From positions 124,001 through 188,000 of the forward strand of contig CAVVFZ010000014.1 of NCBI GenBank assembly GCA_963747555.1: a stretch of 64,000 bases of DNA, given 5' to 3'. Positions 25,565 to 33,741 of the stretch are shown one piece after another. A program made the translations under genes and the position numbers. A model generated the notes under the pieces. The model was not told where the DNA came from. It did no database searches and saw only the letters and a program-made list of their open reading frames with translations. Every line of letters begins with the position of its first letter. Within the stretch, counting starts at the first letter, position 1. The stretch is from DUZB01 sp963747555 (GTDB lineage: Bacteria; Desulfobacterota; DSM-4660; Desulfatiglandales; Desulfatiglandaceae).

Positions 25565-25819
25565 GTTTCCTATTCAAATTCCCCGGCAACCACATACGGC
25601 TCTGGAATCCATTCGGTCACGAGGTCCTTTTTGCTGCCGCATCTGATTCCTACGGGAGCATCGGCCCTTCTATGCTGGTACGAACAAGAGGATGAAACGC
25701 AAGGAGTCTTGTTGTACCAGCATAGAAGCGCCTCTCAACGGTCGGTGAAGGTTTATCCAAGATGCGGCAGCAAAAAGGACCTCGTGACCCCATTCTGGCA
25801 GGGATTTTGAATAAGATAC
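25565..25819. repeat. MITE-like nested palindrome, copy B
   Basis: Same element as copy A at 2957-3216. Ends GTTTCCTATTCAAA (25565) and TTTTGAATAAGATAC (to 25819); 24-bp arm pair 25621-25644 with 25760-25783; inner arms near 25666-25680 and 25715-25728 (TACCAGCATAGAAG). Where copy A has GAGGTCT and AGACCTC, copy B has GAGGTCC and GGACCTC, a paired change that keeps the stem. CGTCGT occurs next to both ends (25559-25564 and 25822-25827), a weak hint of a target duplication. No coding sequence. Confidence 0.8.
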
Positions 25820-25887
25820 TGCGTCGTCGACAATTCCGACCGATAATGCAGTCCAAAATCTTTATCTGGAAATCTATAGGGTAGGGG

Positions 25888-26610
25888 ATGCAAAGGCTCA
25901 ATAAAATTCTATCTTCAGCCGGTCTTGCTTCGAGAAGGCAGGCCGATGAGTGGATCAAGGCCGGCCGTGTGTCCGTAAACGGCCGGGTTGTCGAAAAACC
26001 GGGAACCACCGCCCTCTGGGGAAAAGACCGCATCACGGTGAATGGAAAAGAGATTCCTGAACCTCCGGAAAAAATTTATCTGATGCTGAACAAGCCCTTC
26101 GGATATATCTGCTCCCTTCGAGATCCGGAGGGAAGGCCGCTGGTAACGGACCTGCTTCAGGGAATTCACGATCGGATCTATCCGGTCGGCCGATTGGATT
26201 TTGATTCTCTCGGTCTCCTGCTCTTCACCAACGACGGGGAGTGGGCTTATCGTCTCACCCACCCTAAATTTCAGATACCCCGCACCTATAAAGTGACCAC
26301 GGAAGGAATAATAACCGATCAGGCCATGCATCGCCTGAGAGATGGAGTGCCTCTTAAAGATGGTCCCAGCGGTTCCTCAAGAGTCACGTTGCTTTCAAGA
26401 AATGAGCGGCAAAGCCTGATCAGGATGACCATTACCCAGGGCAGATCCAGACAGATAAGAAGGATGCTGGAAGCAGTGGGATACAGGGTGGTTCATTTGA
26501 TTCGCATATCCTATGGAAATCTCCAGTTGGGCAATCTTAAAAGCGGGCGATATCGTTATCTGCAGGATGACGAGGTAGGGGCCATGAAGAAGTTAGTGAA
26601 GATGGCGTGA
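25888..26610 (+). CDS. rluB: Pseudouridine synthase of the RsuA/RluB/E/F family
   Basis: 240-residue rRNA modification enzyme. N-terminal S4 RNA-binding domain (LNKILSSAGLASRRQADEWI), then the catalytic motif VGRLDFDSLGLLLFTNDG with the essential Asp (about residue 103), and the RQIRRMLEAVGYRVVHLIRI motif near 190-210. The scpAB neighbourhood is typical of RluB, which makes pseudouridine in 23S rRNA helix 90 region; RsuA or RluF cannot be fully excluded. The ATG follows GTAGGGG. Confidence 0.9.
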   Translation: MQRLNKILSSAGLASRRQADEWIKAGRVSVNGRVVEKPGTTALWGKDRITVNGKEIPEPPEKIYLMLNKPFGYICSLRDPEGRPLVTDLLQGIHDRIYPVGRLDFDSLGLLLFTNDGEWAYRLTHPKFQIPRTYKVTTEGIITDQAMHRLRDGVPLKDGPSGSSRVTLLSRNERQSLIRMTITQGRSRQIRRMLEAVGYRVVHLIRISYGNLQLGNLKSGRYRYLQDDEVGAMKKLVKMA

Positions 26611-26686
26611 TTTTTTTGTTTGCATATCGCGGGCTGTTGTTGTAATGTAGCGCCTGTTTCAAGCAGGCTATTCCGAATTTGCTTTC

Positions 26687-26761
26687 GGGCGGTTAACTCA
26701 GCGGGAGAGTGCCATCCTCACACGGTGGAAGCCGCGGGTTCAAATCCCGCACCGCCCACCA
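26687..26761 (+). tRNA. tRNA-Val (anticodon CAC)
   Basis: Full cloverleaf: acceptor GGGCGGT (26687-26693) with ACCGCCC (26751-26757), D arm ACTC/GAGT, anticodon stem CCATC/GGTGG around loop CTCACAC giving anticodon CAC for GUG codons, T arm GCGGG/CCCGC with TTCAAAT loop, discriminator A and an encoded CCA (26759-26761). A short hairpin GCCTG/CAGGC lies about 20 bp upstream. Confidence 0.95.
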
Positions 26762-26827
26762 CAGCAAAACATTATCCCCTCCCAAAGACCTCTTCTTTTT
26801 TGTTCCCTATTGTCAGTCAAGGAGGCT

Positions 26828-27067
26828 ATGATGATCAAATTCTTGAACCTTACAAGACTTTTCAGGATTCTGTTGTTTATGGTTTTTGCCGTTTTTGTGT
26901 TTGGAGGGTGCGACAGCGGTGAAAAAGCAGTGGATAAAATCACGGGGAAGGAGGATGTTAAGGAGTACAAAAAACTGAAAAAAGAAATCGGAAAGATAGC
27001 CGACGAGCAGGCGAAAAAATACGATAAAGCCGTGGATGAGCTCAAAAAGGGCGAGGAAAAGCAGTGA
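26828..27067 (+). CDS. Small putative lipoprotein
   Basis: 79-residue secreted protein. A hydrophobic signal (LFRILLFMVFAVFVF) ends in the lipobox FGGC, so the cysteine near residue 27 should be lipid-modified. The mature part is a charged, lysine/glutamate-rich helix likely to form a coiled coil (KKLKKEIGKIADEQAKKYDK). AAGGAGG precedes ATGATG, so the start is 26828 or 26831. No family recognised. Size and form recall Lpp-like or small coiled-coil envelope lipoproteins. Confidence 0.72.
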   Translation: MMIKFLNLTRLFRILLFMVFAVFVFGGCDSGEKAVDKITGKEDVKEYKKLKKEIGKIADEQAKKYDKAVDELKKGEEKQ

Positions 27068-27188
27068 TGGCGTTGGAAGTTCCGCTCGCCTATTTTGAGC
27101 TTCAAGCAAACCTATGAGACGAATCCCGATGAGATTGCCCATGAATACAAGAGGCAGACTGTTCTGGAACTTTTTGAATGGGTTCTAT

Positions 27189-28838
27189 TTATTTAAAATT
27201 CAAGGCCTCAAAAATTTTATGATGGAGTTTCTCTTTTAAATCCGGCCGAATCCGCGAAGATCGGCATACCGGCGATTGAATGTCTGCGAGATAATATGCA
27301 AGAAAGTTCAGCGACTCGCCGATATCACACCCCTCCAGCCGCATTTTATGGATAAAAGCAATAGAACTGAGCAATAGAAATGACTGAACACTTAAATCGG
27401 TTACCCTTCTCAGAAAAAATTCCCGCTCACGGACATCCCTGCCATAATAGATGACCCCTGCCAGGAGCATGAATCTCACCCTTCGGATTCTTCGAAAGGC
27501 TCCTTTCCTTGCGTTTTCCAGCACTGGATCACGATATCTAAGATCCACGGACAGTTTTTTAAACAGTTTGAATGCCGATTTTAGGATGCCTATCCAGTGG
27601 CTCCCGTATCGTTTCGACCCTTTTGTCATGCTTCTGATAAGAAAAAGCGGTGGGTATATGGTATGGATTTCCGTGGTGCCTTCAAACACCGTTGTGACCC
27701 TGAAATCCCTGAGCCTTTTTTCATAGGGCAAGGTCTTGAGGTAACCTGAACCGCCATGGGTCTGCAGCGCGTCATAGAGGACATCCCAGGCGCGCGTGGT
27801 ACTGAAAAGCTTGGCATGGGAGCTCTCAATGGCCACACGCACCAACGGGTCCTTTTCGAGCATACCCGCAGTAAAGGCCGTTATGGCCTTTGTGAGAAAG
27901 GCGTTCACACGGGCCTTCACGATCTTTTCCTGGATCAGTTCGAATTGGGAGATGGGAACGCCGAACTGGATTCGATTATTGGCCCTTTGAAGCATCTCCT
28001 TGGCGGACTGGGTCATCAAACCATTGGATGCCGCGGCAAGGCCCAACCGTCCATAGTTTAGGATGGTCATGGCGATCTTAAAACCGTCACCCGGTTTGCC
28101 GATGAGATTTTCGGAAGGGACTTTGACATTTCTAAATTTTATCACCGTGGTGGAACTCACGGTGAGCCCCATCTTGGGCATATTTTTCCCTACTTCAACC
28201 CCTTCCCAACCGGTCTCGACGATAAAGCCTCCCATAAATCCGGGAGTCTTCTTGTCCATCTGGGCAAAAACCGTCATCGCGCCGGCGTAACCGCCGTTTG
28301 TGATATAGGTTTTGGTGCCGTTTAAAAGATAATGACTGCCGTCTTCCGACTTTTCCGCGAAGGTCTTTATGTGCTGGGCGTCGGAACCTGTTTCCGGCTC
28401 CGTCAGGGCATAGGCAAACAGGATTTCTCCAGCGGCGGCGCGAGGGAGGTATCTCTTTTTCTGCGCTTCCGAGCCGTAAAGAATAATGCCTTTGAGGCCT
28501 ATTGAATGATGGGCAAGGGGAATGAGGGCCAGTGCCATGTCCTGGGCAGCGGCGGCCTCAATGATACCCAGATAATCGGAAAGAGTCAGGCCGCTTCCGC
28601 CATAAGATTCAGGGATGGTCAAGGCGAACATCCCCGTCTCTTTTAGCCCCTTCCACAAGTCCTCGGGCAGTTTCCCCTCTTCCTCCAGCTTTATTGGTGA
28701 ATATTTTTTTGCTAACGCAAGGTAGGCGTTCAGGATAGAAATCCCTTTATCGGAACCCTTTGATCCCTGGCAAGACATAAAAAGTTCTTTATCAAACCCG
28801 CCCTGATACAGCTTTTCGAGGAATCCTTCTTTGTCCAT
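27189..28838 (-). CDS. Acyl-CoA dehydrogenase, long form
   Basis: 549-residue FAD enzyme of fatty acyl-CoA oxidation. N-terminal, middle (FAYALTEPETGSDAQ) and C-terminal ACAD domains occupy about residues 30-410 and include the VFEGTTEIH motif. A further ~140-residue C-terminal helical part resembles the extra domain of VLCAD/ACAD9-type enzymes. The frame opens at 28880 (GTG) but ATG 28838 has AAAAAGGA upstream and is preferred. Electrons would pass to an electron-transfer flavoprotein not in this window. Substrate chain length cannot be read. Confidence 0.88.
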   Translation of the reverse strand: MDKEGFLEKLYQGGFDKELFMSCQGSKGSDKGISILNAYLALAKKYSPIKLEEEGKLPEDLWKGLKETGMFALTIPESYGGSGLTLSDYLGIIEAAAAQDMALALIPLAHHSIGLKGIILYGSEAQKKRYLPRAAAGEILFAYALTEPETGSDAQHIKTFAEKSEDGSHYLLNGTKTYITNGGYAGAMTVFAQMDKKTPGFMGGFIVETGWEGVEVGKNMPKMGLTVSSTTVIKFRNVKVPSENLIGKPGDGFKIAMTILNYGRLGLAAASNGLMTQSAKEMLQRANNRIQFGVPISQFELIQEKIVKARVNAFLTKAITAFTAGMLEKDPLVRVAIESSHAKLFSTTRAWDVLYDALQTHGGSGYLKTLPYEKRLRDFRVTTVFEGTTEIHTIYPPLFLIRSMTKGSKRYGSHWIGILKSAFKLFKKLSVDLRYRDPVLENARKGAFRRIRRVRFMLLAGVIYYGRDVREREFFLRRVTDLSVQSFLLLSSIAFIHKMRLEGCDIGESLNFLAYYLADIQSPVCRSSRIRPDLKEKLHHKIFEALNFK

Positions 28839-29024
28839 AATGTTTTCCTTTTTGGAAAAGTTTTCGATAATATTCGACACCTATTCAAAATAATTCTTGA
28901 AATAATGCATAGTCAAGAAATATCGTAGGAAATGGAGTTTTACATGGGCTCTGCCTCTGATAGCGAAAAGAGTCAGCAGATCGAGACAGAAACTTCGCAA
29001 ACGACTATTCACCGCCCGCTACGC

Positions 29025-29227
29025 TCAAGACGCTAAGAACGCTAAGATTTTGGTTTTTTACCGAATCGGAACGGACGCTTCGATAAACCAATCAGCCCTG
29101 CGGGCGTTTTAGAGAATGTTTAAGTTATCGGAATTATATTCTGAAGGATCACGGTGAAGAAAATGATGGCTGTTTTTTCGAATCGTCCGTTCCGATTCGA
29201 AAAAGGCTTTGCGTCCTTCGCGACTTG
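29025..29227. repeat. Large inverted-repeat element upstream of the GDPD gene
   Basis: Core arms of 16 bp pair perfectly: CGAATCGGAACGGACG (29062-29077) with its complement at 29184-29199. Outer arms 29025-29045 (CAAGACGCTAAGAACGCTAAG) and 29207-29227 match at 17 of 21 positions. The whole ~203 bp is a nested palindrome with no protein frame. The GACGC/AACGC rhythm resembles the short 'TTTGCGTC' repeats scattered in many bacterial genomes; a similar stretch lies at about 55420-55445. Confidence 0.65.
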
Positions 29228-29252
29228 CGGTTCAATCCAATTGAAGGTTCAC

Positions 29253-29993
29253 ATGAATGGAGACAAGGTGAATAAGAGAGGTCTTCTTTGCATTGGACAT
29301 AGGGGCGCCATGGGTCATGCCCCGGAGAACACCCTTTTGTCGTTTAAAAAGGCCCTTGAACTGGGCGCTCCCTGTGTTGAAATGGATGTCTACCATGTGG
29401 ACGGCAATCTCCTGGTCTTTCACGATGAACGACTGGAACGCACAACCAATGGTTCGGGATATCTCCTTGATCACGATTTTGAAACCCTGCGCTCTCTGAG
29501 TGCGGGAGATGGAGAGAGAATTCCGACGCTTTTGGAGGTATTTGAAGCCGTGGATAAGAAAGCCGGGGTGAACATAGAATTGAAAGGACCCGTTACGGCG
29601 CGTCCCGTTGTGGATTTTATTTCCGCCCAACGCAAAAAGGGCTGGACCGATGACCTGATTCTGGTGTCGTCGTTCAATCACCGGGAGCTTCAAGAGGTTC
29701 GCCGGATGGATCCTTCCATAAAGCTCGGGGTGCTGATGGTGGGTCTCCCGGTGGATGATGCCGCCTTTGCGGCCGCCCTTGGGACCTATTCGGTCCATCT
29801 TTCCCTGGAATTCATCGACCGTAGAATTGTTGACGATGCCCATTTGCGAGGGCTGGAGGTCTTTGTATTCACCGTGAATCATCCCGACGATATACATAGG
29901 ATGGAACAGCTCGGGGTGGATGGGGTATTTACCAACTACCCGGAAAGGGTTTTGGCCCGTCCAAAGGCGAGGAGAATCATCGGCTGGCCATAA
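29253..29993 (+). CDS. Glycerophosphodiester phosphodiesterase
   Basis: 246-residue GDPD-family TIM-barrel enzyme splitting glycerophosphodiesters into glycerol-3-phosphate and an alcohol. Catalytic elements seen: HRGAMGHAPENT (general acid/base His, Glu), EMDVYHVDG and FHDERLERTT near the N-terminus, then ELKG. No signal peptide on the chosen start, so cytoplasmic. The frame is open back to 29154 through the inverted repeat; ATG 29253 with GAAGG upstream (or GTG 29268) fits the family. It converges with the acyltransferase-hydrolase fusion, 10 bp away. Confidence 0.9.
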   Translation: MNGDKVNKRGLLCIGHRGAMGHAPENTLLSFKKALELGAPCVEMDVYHVDGNLLVFHDERLERTTNGSGYLLDHDFETLRSLSAGDGERIPTLLEVFEAVDKKAGVNIELKGPVTARPVVDFISAQRKKGWTDDLILVSSFNHRELQEVRRMDPSIKLGVLMVGLPVDDAAFAAALGTYSVHLSLEFIDRRIVDDAHLRGLEVFVFTVNHPDDIHRMEQLGVDGVFTNYPERVLARPKARRIIGWP

Positions 29994-30003
29994 CGGCCCT
30001 TTT

Positions 30004-32163
30004 TCACCTGGTCGTTACCCTTTCCAAAAAGTCTCCGATGGCTCGGTGGACCCTCTCCGCTCCCTCCCCCAGCAGAATGCCGTGGCGGCTGAAATTGAAC
30101 AGCAGGTATTCCTTGTCCGTAGAGCCCAGGCGCCTGAAAACCTTCCTTGAGCCTTTGGGGTTTACAATGGGGTCGCCGTCCGCCTGGATCACAAGGGCGG
30201 GGACTGTTATTCGGGGCAATTTTTTTTCCAGCGATTCCATGAGTACACCGAGTTCTATGACGCCTGTTACAGGATTTCGAAAGTAGTTGATGTGCGGATT
30301 TTCCGGCCTGTTTTCAATGAATTCCAATTTTGCTCGCTCCATTTTCATGAAATCCATGGACCGATTCCATACGCCGACGGCGGGGAGAAACCGAACCGAA
30401 AAGTCCTGAAGTCGAAGGGGAGGAGATACGGCGAATAGAGCCGTGATATTGTTTCCCCTTGCCCCGAGATTGAGGGCCAGACCCGCCCCGGTGGAAAATC
30501 CGCCGACCACCACTTTCTTGCACAAGCTGCTGACAATGGCATACCCTTCATCGACCGATTCTATCCAGTCCTTAACGGTCCTGGTGGCCAGATCGTCGGG
30601 CGATGTTCCGTGCCCGCTCACACGAGGGGCGTAAACGAGAAAACCCCTTTTCCCCAGGTACTCCGCCAGTCCCTTCACTTCCGGAGGTGCCGCCATATAT
30701 CCATGGACCAGGACGATGCCTGTCTTCCCGAATCGATTCCCGATGAGATAGGGCATCCCCACTTCCTTATCTTTGGATTCTCCTTCCCTATGGAAGGCCT
30801 CATATGCTTCCTCAAACCGACGAACGGCGCCCTTCATAAGACTGTCCGCGATGCGGCGCCTTACCAGAAAAGCAGGGCGCCACGCGATAAAGCGGATTTT
30901 GCGTTGAAGTTTTTCCAGGGGTTCCACCTCATTTGCCATGACCTGAACAGGATGATCAACGCGTACGCGGTGAAAATTAAAGACATTTTTGAATTTTGCA
31001 GGATCCTTTATGAGCGACTTTCCTTCCTTTTTTATCATACCCTTGTCCAGGGCAAGGGACAGAAACGATTGGTACTTGTGAAAGCGATCATCCGTAAGGA
31101 GATGGACCTGATCTTTTTCAAGATCCTCATGGAGAGAGATGCCCATCTTTTTAAGTGGCAGTGTGGCAGCCAGAAAGACCTTTTGCCTGAAATCCATTTC
31201 AGCTATTTTTCTATTCGGGATCGCTTTGAGCAAAGAGGCAAACAAGTGGTCGTGGTTTACCGTGGTCAGGTGATAGATGGAAGACATGTATTGGAACATG
31301 ACTTTCAATGCGATCCTGTGCATGGACCGTCTTGATGGGATCGGGTCATCAAAATCTATCCTTCGTGAGGATGTTATATCTTTTAAAATGAAAGATTTTT
31401 GAAGGAACTTTCCCACCTCGATTCGTTTTCCGAATTGGATGTCCACATCAACACCTGAGAGAAGCATGGTGCTTTCTGCCACAATCTCTTCAATACCCCG
31501 TTCGGAAAGTTCGTCCATGGTCTTTTCCAGGAGTGTGCTGAACCTGTTCTCATGAAATCTCAATGGATAATAAGTGATGTTTATGGGAACAATATAGGTG
31601 TGTCTTTTTAAGACCGGTTCCATGGAGTCCAGTGTGAAAGAGGCCATGAGGCGTTTTGCCTCATCCGGTGCGGATTCGTTCAATGCCTTTAACCTTTGTC
31701 TGTAAAATTCGGTCCTGAGAGCCAGGGTTGCAGCACCCGTGTGGGGAGGATGTTTGCCTCCCGCGTAAGAGACAATATAACGGCCTTTCTCCACGATCTT
31801 TTTGTTTTTGACCATACGCCCTTCGGGGTACACCACCCATGCAGCTTCTCCCGTCAAGAGTGATTTTACCATCAGGAGGTCCCTGTGCGGATCGCGGGTG
31901 GAGATGACTCCCAGTTTGTCGAATATGGTGATGAGAGGGCCCTTGAAGAGGCTGTAGTCGGCAAGGGACCAGATGGGAATCCCGGTCAATTGGTAAAGGT
32001 GGCGAGGCAAAAACAGGGTTTCAATTCTGGTAAAATGGTTGGCCACGAAAATGATCGATCCATCGGGGATGTTTTCTTCCCCGTGAATATGGATGTTGAG
32101 TTTTGACAGTTGGGAGAGCTTCTTTACGGCAAAGATCGTTGTCAGGTAGGCGAATTTGTTCAT
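30004..32163 (-). CDS. Acyltransferase (PlsC-like) fused to an alpha/beta hydrolase
   Basis: 719-residue two-domain protein. Residues about 25-270 are a glycerolipid acyltransferase (ANHFTRIET in place of the HX4D box, so the acid is Glu; later VVYPEGRMVK). A middle stretch (270-470) has no recognised motif. Residues about 480-710 are an alpha/beta hydrolase with oxyanion loop VLVHGYMAAP, nucleophile elbow GGFSTGAG, acid in QADGDPIV and a late His in FSRHGILLG. It may remodel lipids by both acylation and hydrolysis. The adjacent GDPD gene supports a phospholipid role. Fusion is continuous in frame, not an assembly join. Confidence 0.8.
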   Translation of the reverse strand: MNKFAYLTTIFAVKKLSQLSKLNIHIHGEENIPDGSIIFVANHFTRIETLFLPRHLYQLTGIPIWSLADYSLFKGPLITIFDKLGVISTRDPHRDLLMVKSLLTGEAAWVVYPEGRMVKNKKIVEKGRYIVSYAGGKHPPHTGAATLALRTEFYRQRLKALNESAPDEAKRLMASFTLDSMEPVLKRHTYIVPINITYYPLRFHENRFSTLLEKTMDELSERGIEEIVAESTMLLSGVDVDIQFGKRIEVGKFLQKSFILKDITSSRRIDFDDPIPSRRSMHRIALKVMFQYMSSIYHLTTVNHDHLFASLLKAIPNRKIAEMDFRQKVFLAATLPLKKMGISLHEDLEKDQVHLLTDDRFHKYQSFLSLALDKGMIKKEGKSLIKDPAKFKNVFNFHRVRVDHPVQVMANEVEPLEKLQRKIRFIAWRPAFLVRRRIADSLMKGAVRRFEEAYEAFHREGESKDKEVGMPYLIGNRFGKTGIVLVHGYMAAPPEVKGLAEYLGKRGFLVYAPRVSGHGTSPDDLATRTVKDWIESVDEGYAIVSSLCKKVVVGGFSTGAGLALNLGARGNNITALFAVSPPLRLQDFSVRFLPAVGVWNRSMDFMKMERAKLEFIENRPENPHINYFRNPVTGVIELGVLMESLEKKLPRITVPALVIQADGDPIVNPKGSRKVFRRLGSTDKEYLLFNFSRHGILLGEGAERVHRAIGDFLERVTTR

Positions 32164-32253
32164 GGATTTGCATCCTCCCTAAGAGGGGTTCCTGAAAAGG
32201 CCTGGTGAAACGATGCGGGCCGGGTATGGCAAAAAGGGAAGAGGAGGCCTTCT

Positions 32254-32985
32254 CTACCTTTCGTTTGGATGTGGTTTCCGCAAGGGAAGAAACATCGGCA
32301 CTTGCCGTTGATACTTCCGGTACGAATCACCAAAGGCGCACACAAGGTCGCGTTCTTCGAAAACTGCGCCCACAAAAATCCAAATGGTCCAAAAGACGTT
32401 CAGGAGCAGGCGGTCGGCGGTAATGTCCGGACAGGACCAAAGCAAGACCACAACACAGTCATAAAGAGGATGGCGTACCCACCTGTAAGGACCGTCGATG
32501 GATAAGGAAATCGGTTTTAGAGTCTTGCCTTGGAGCGCGGCTTTGATCGGCCGGATTCCAAGCCCGTCAAGAGAGCTTAAAGCGTTCCCCCCCCACAGGA
32601 AGCCCAGGATCGCCACAAAGGTAGCGCCACGGAAGAACCATCGAGGAGGTCCTTGAACACTGAGCAGGGTTATATCCGTTGGTTGCCAAAAAACAAGCAA
32701 GGCGAGGAGCAGTACGCCCGAGGAAATCGCGTAGATGGCGCCGTGGCAATAAACCGGTACGATCGCTTCGAGCCTCCGCTTAAAGGTTCTTCTGACCATT
32801 ACGCTGTGCTGCAGACAGAAAATCAGGCAAAGAATTCCATCCAGGACCAAGGCCCCAGTGGTGGAGAGGCCCATGTCAAAAACCGGGATCGGACCCAGCA
32901 GGAGAAAGAGGCCCAATAACGACAAAGATGTACCGGCAAAGAATGTGGCCGCGACCATTGTCGCGTATGCGTGGATTTTGGACAT
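32254..32985 (-). CDS. Membrane methyltransferase, MddA/NnrU/ICMT-like
   Basis: 243-residue integral membrane protein with five to six hydrophobic helices. The C-terminal GPYRWVRHPLY and the following E...FGDSYRKYQRQVPMFLP are the SAM-binding signature of the isoprenylcysteine methyltransferase superfamily. The earlier LQHSVMVRRTFKRRLEAIVP segment resembles methanethiol S-methyltransferase (MddA), which makes dimethyl sulfide, though the usual ERS.Y after it reads CHGAIY. NnrU-like or another thiol methyltransferase is possible. 90 bp downstream of it, in the same direction, lies the fusion gene. Confidence 0.68.
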   Translation of the reverse strand: MSKIHAYATMVAATFFAGTSLSLLGLFLLLGPIPVFDMGLSTTGALVLDGILCLIFCLQHSVMVRRTFKRRLEAIVPVYCHGAIYAISSGVLLLALLVFWQPTDITLLSVQGPPRWFFRGATFVAILGFLWGGNALSSLDGLGIRPIKAALQGKTLKPISLSIDGPYRWVRHPLYDCVVVLLWSCPDITADRLLLNVFWTIWIFVGAVFEERDLVCAFGDSYRKYQRQVPMFLPLRKPHPNER

Positions 32986-33212
32986 TTCCCTCCTTGCAGG
33001 CTTACGGAAACCATAAACGAGATCAATTTATCATGCCGACCGAACAAGAGCAACCAATGAGTGCAGACGCATTATTATAGATCGTACACGAATCTTGACT
33101 AAAATCTACTGAAATTGTACGGTTCGCATGGAGAATTGATTTTGATCCCGCCTCATCCGATTCTCCTTCCAGAAATGAGGTTAGAGATTCCATTCAACAA
33201 AAGGAAAGAGAA

Positions 33213-33716
33213 ATGAACGTAAAAAAAACAATCGAGAGGAAGCAACTTCTCATAGTGGACGATGAACAGGATGTGCTCGATACCCTTGTGGAACTCTTGG
33301 ATGTCTGCCGTATTGACACGGCCAGGACCTTTGAGGAAGGCAAACGGTTGTTGGAAGCGAACAGCTATGATGTGGCGATCCTGGATATCATGGGGGTGGA
33401 CGGCTTCAAGCTCCTGGAAATCGCCAACAAGCGAGGCATCCCAGCCCTGATGCTCACGGCCCACGGTCTTTCGGAAGAAAACCTGAAGCGATCCGCCGAG
33501 GAGGGGGCATCCTACTATGCGCCCAAGGACGAAATCAATCAGATCGATCTCTTTGTTGCGGACATCATCGAGGCCAGAGAGAAAAAGAAAAACGTCTGGG
33601 CAAAGTGGCTGGAAAGGCTGAGCGGTTTCTACGACAGCCGGTTCACCGGGCCTAACTGGAGAGAAAAGGACAAGGAGTTCTGGGAGAAGAAGCTGAAGGA
33701 GACGAACTACCTGTAA
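33213..33716 (+). CDS. Single-domain response regulator with C-terminal extension
   Basis: 167-residue protein. Residues 10-125 are a receiver: acid pocket VDDEQD, phosphoacceptor Asp in AILDIMGVDG (about residue 56), Thr/Ala in MLTAHG and Lys in APKDEI. The last ~45 residues are aromatic and charged (WAKWLERLSGFYDSRF), with no DNA-binding motif. No histidine kinase lies beside it. A mostly stand-alone receiver acting through protein contact is likely. Confidence 0.85.
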   Translation: MNVKKTIERKQLLIVDDEQDVLDTLVELLDVCRIDTARTFEEGKRLLEANSYDVAILDIMGVDGFKLLEIANKRGIPALMLTAHGLSEENLKRSAEEGASYYAPKDEINQIDLFVADIIEAREKKKNVWAKWLERLSGFYDSRFTGPNWREKDKEFWEKKLKETNYL

Positions 33717-33741
33717 GGGCAATCCCAATTGCAGCAATAAA

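Noticed and set aside
26687..26761. tRNA-Val considered as an island integration site
   Set aside because: No duplicated 3' tRNA end and no integrase found within the window.
30610..31335. 241-codon plus-strand frame opposite the acyltransferase-hydrolase fusion
   Set aside because: It covers the middle region where the fusion has no motif, so it was considered, but it lacks a ribosome site and the minus frame is continuous through both domains.
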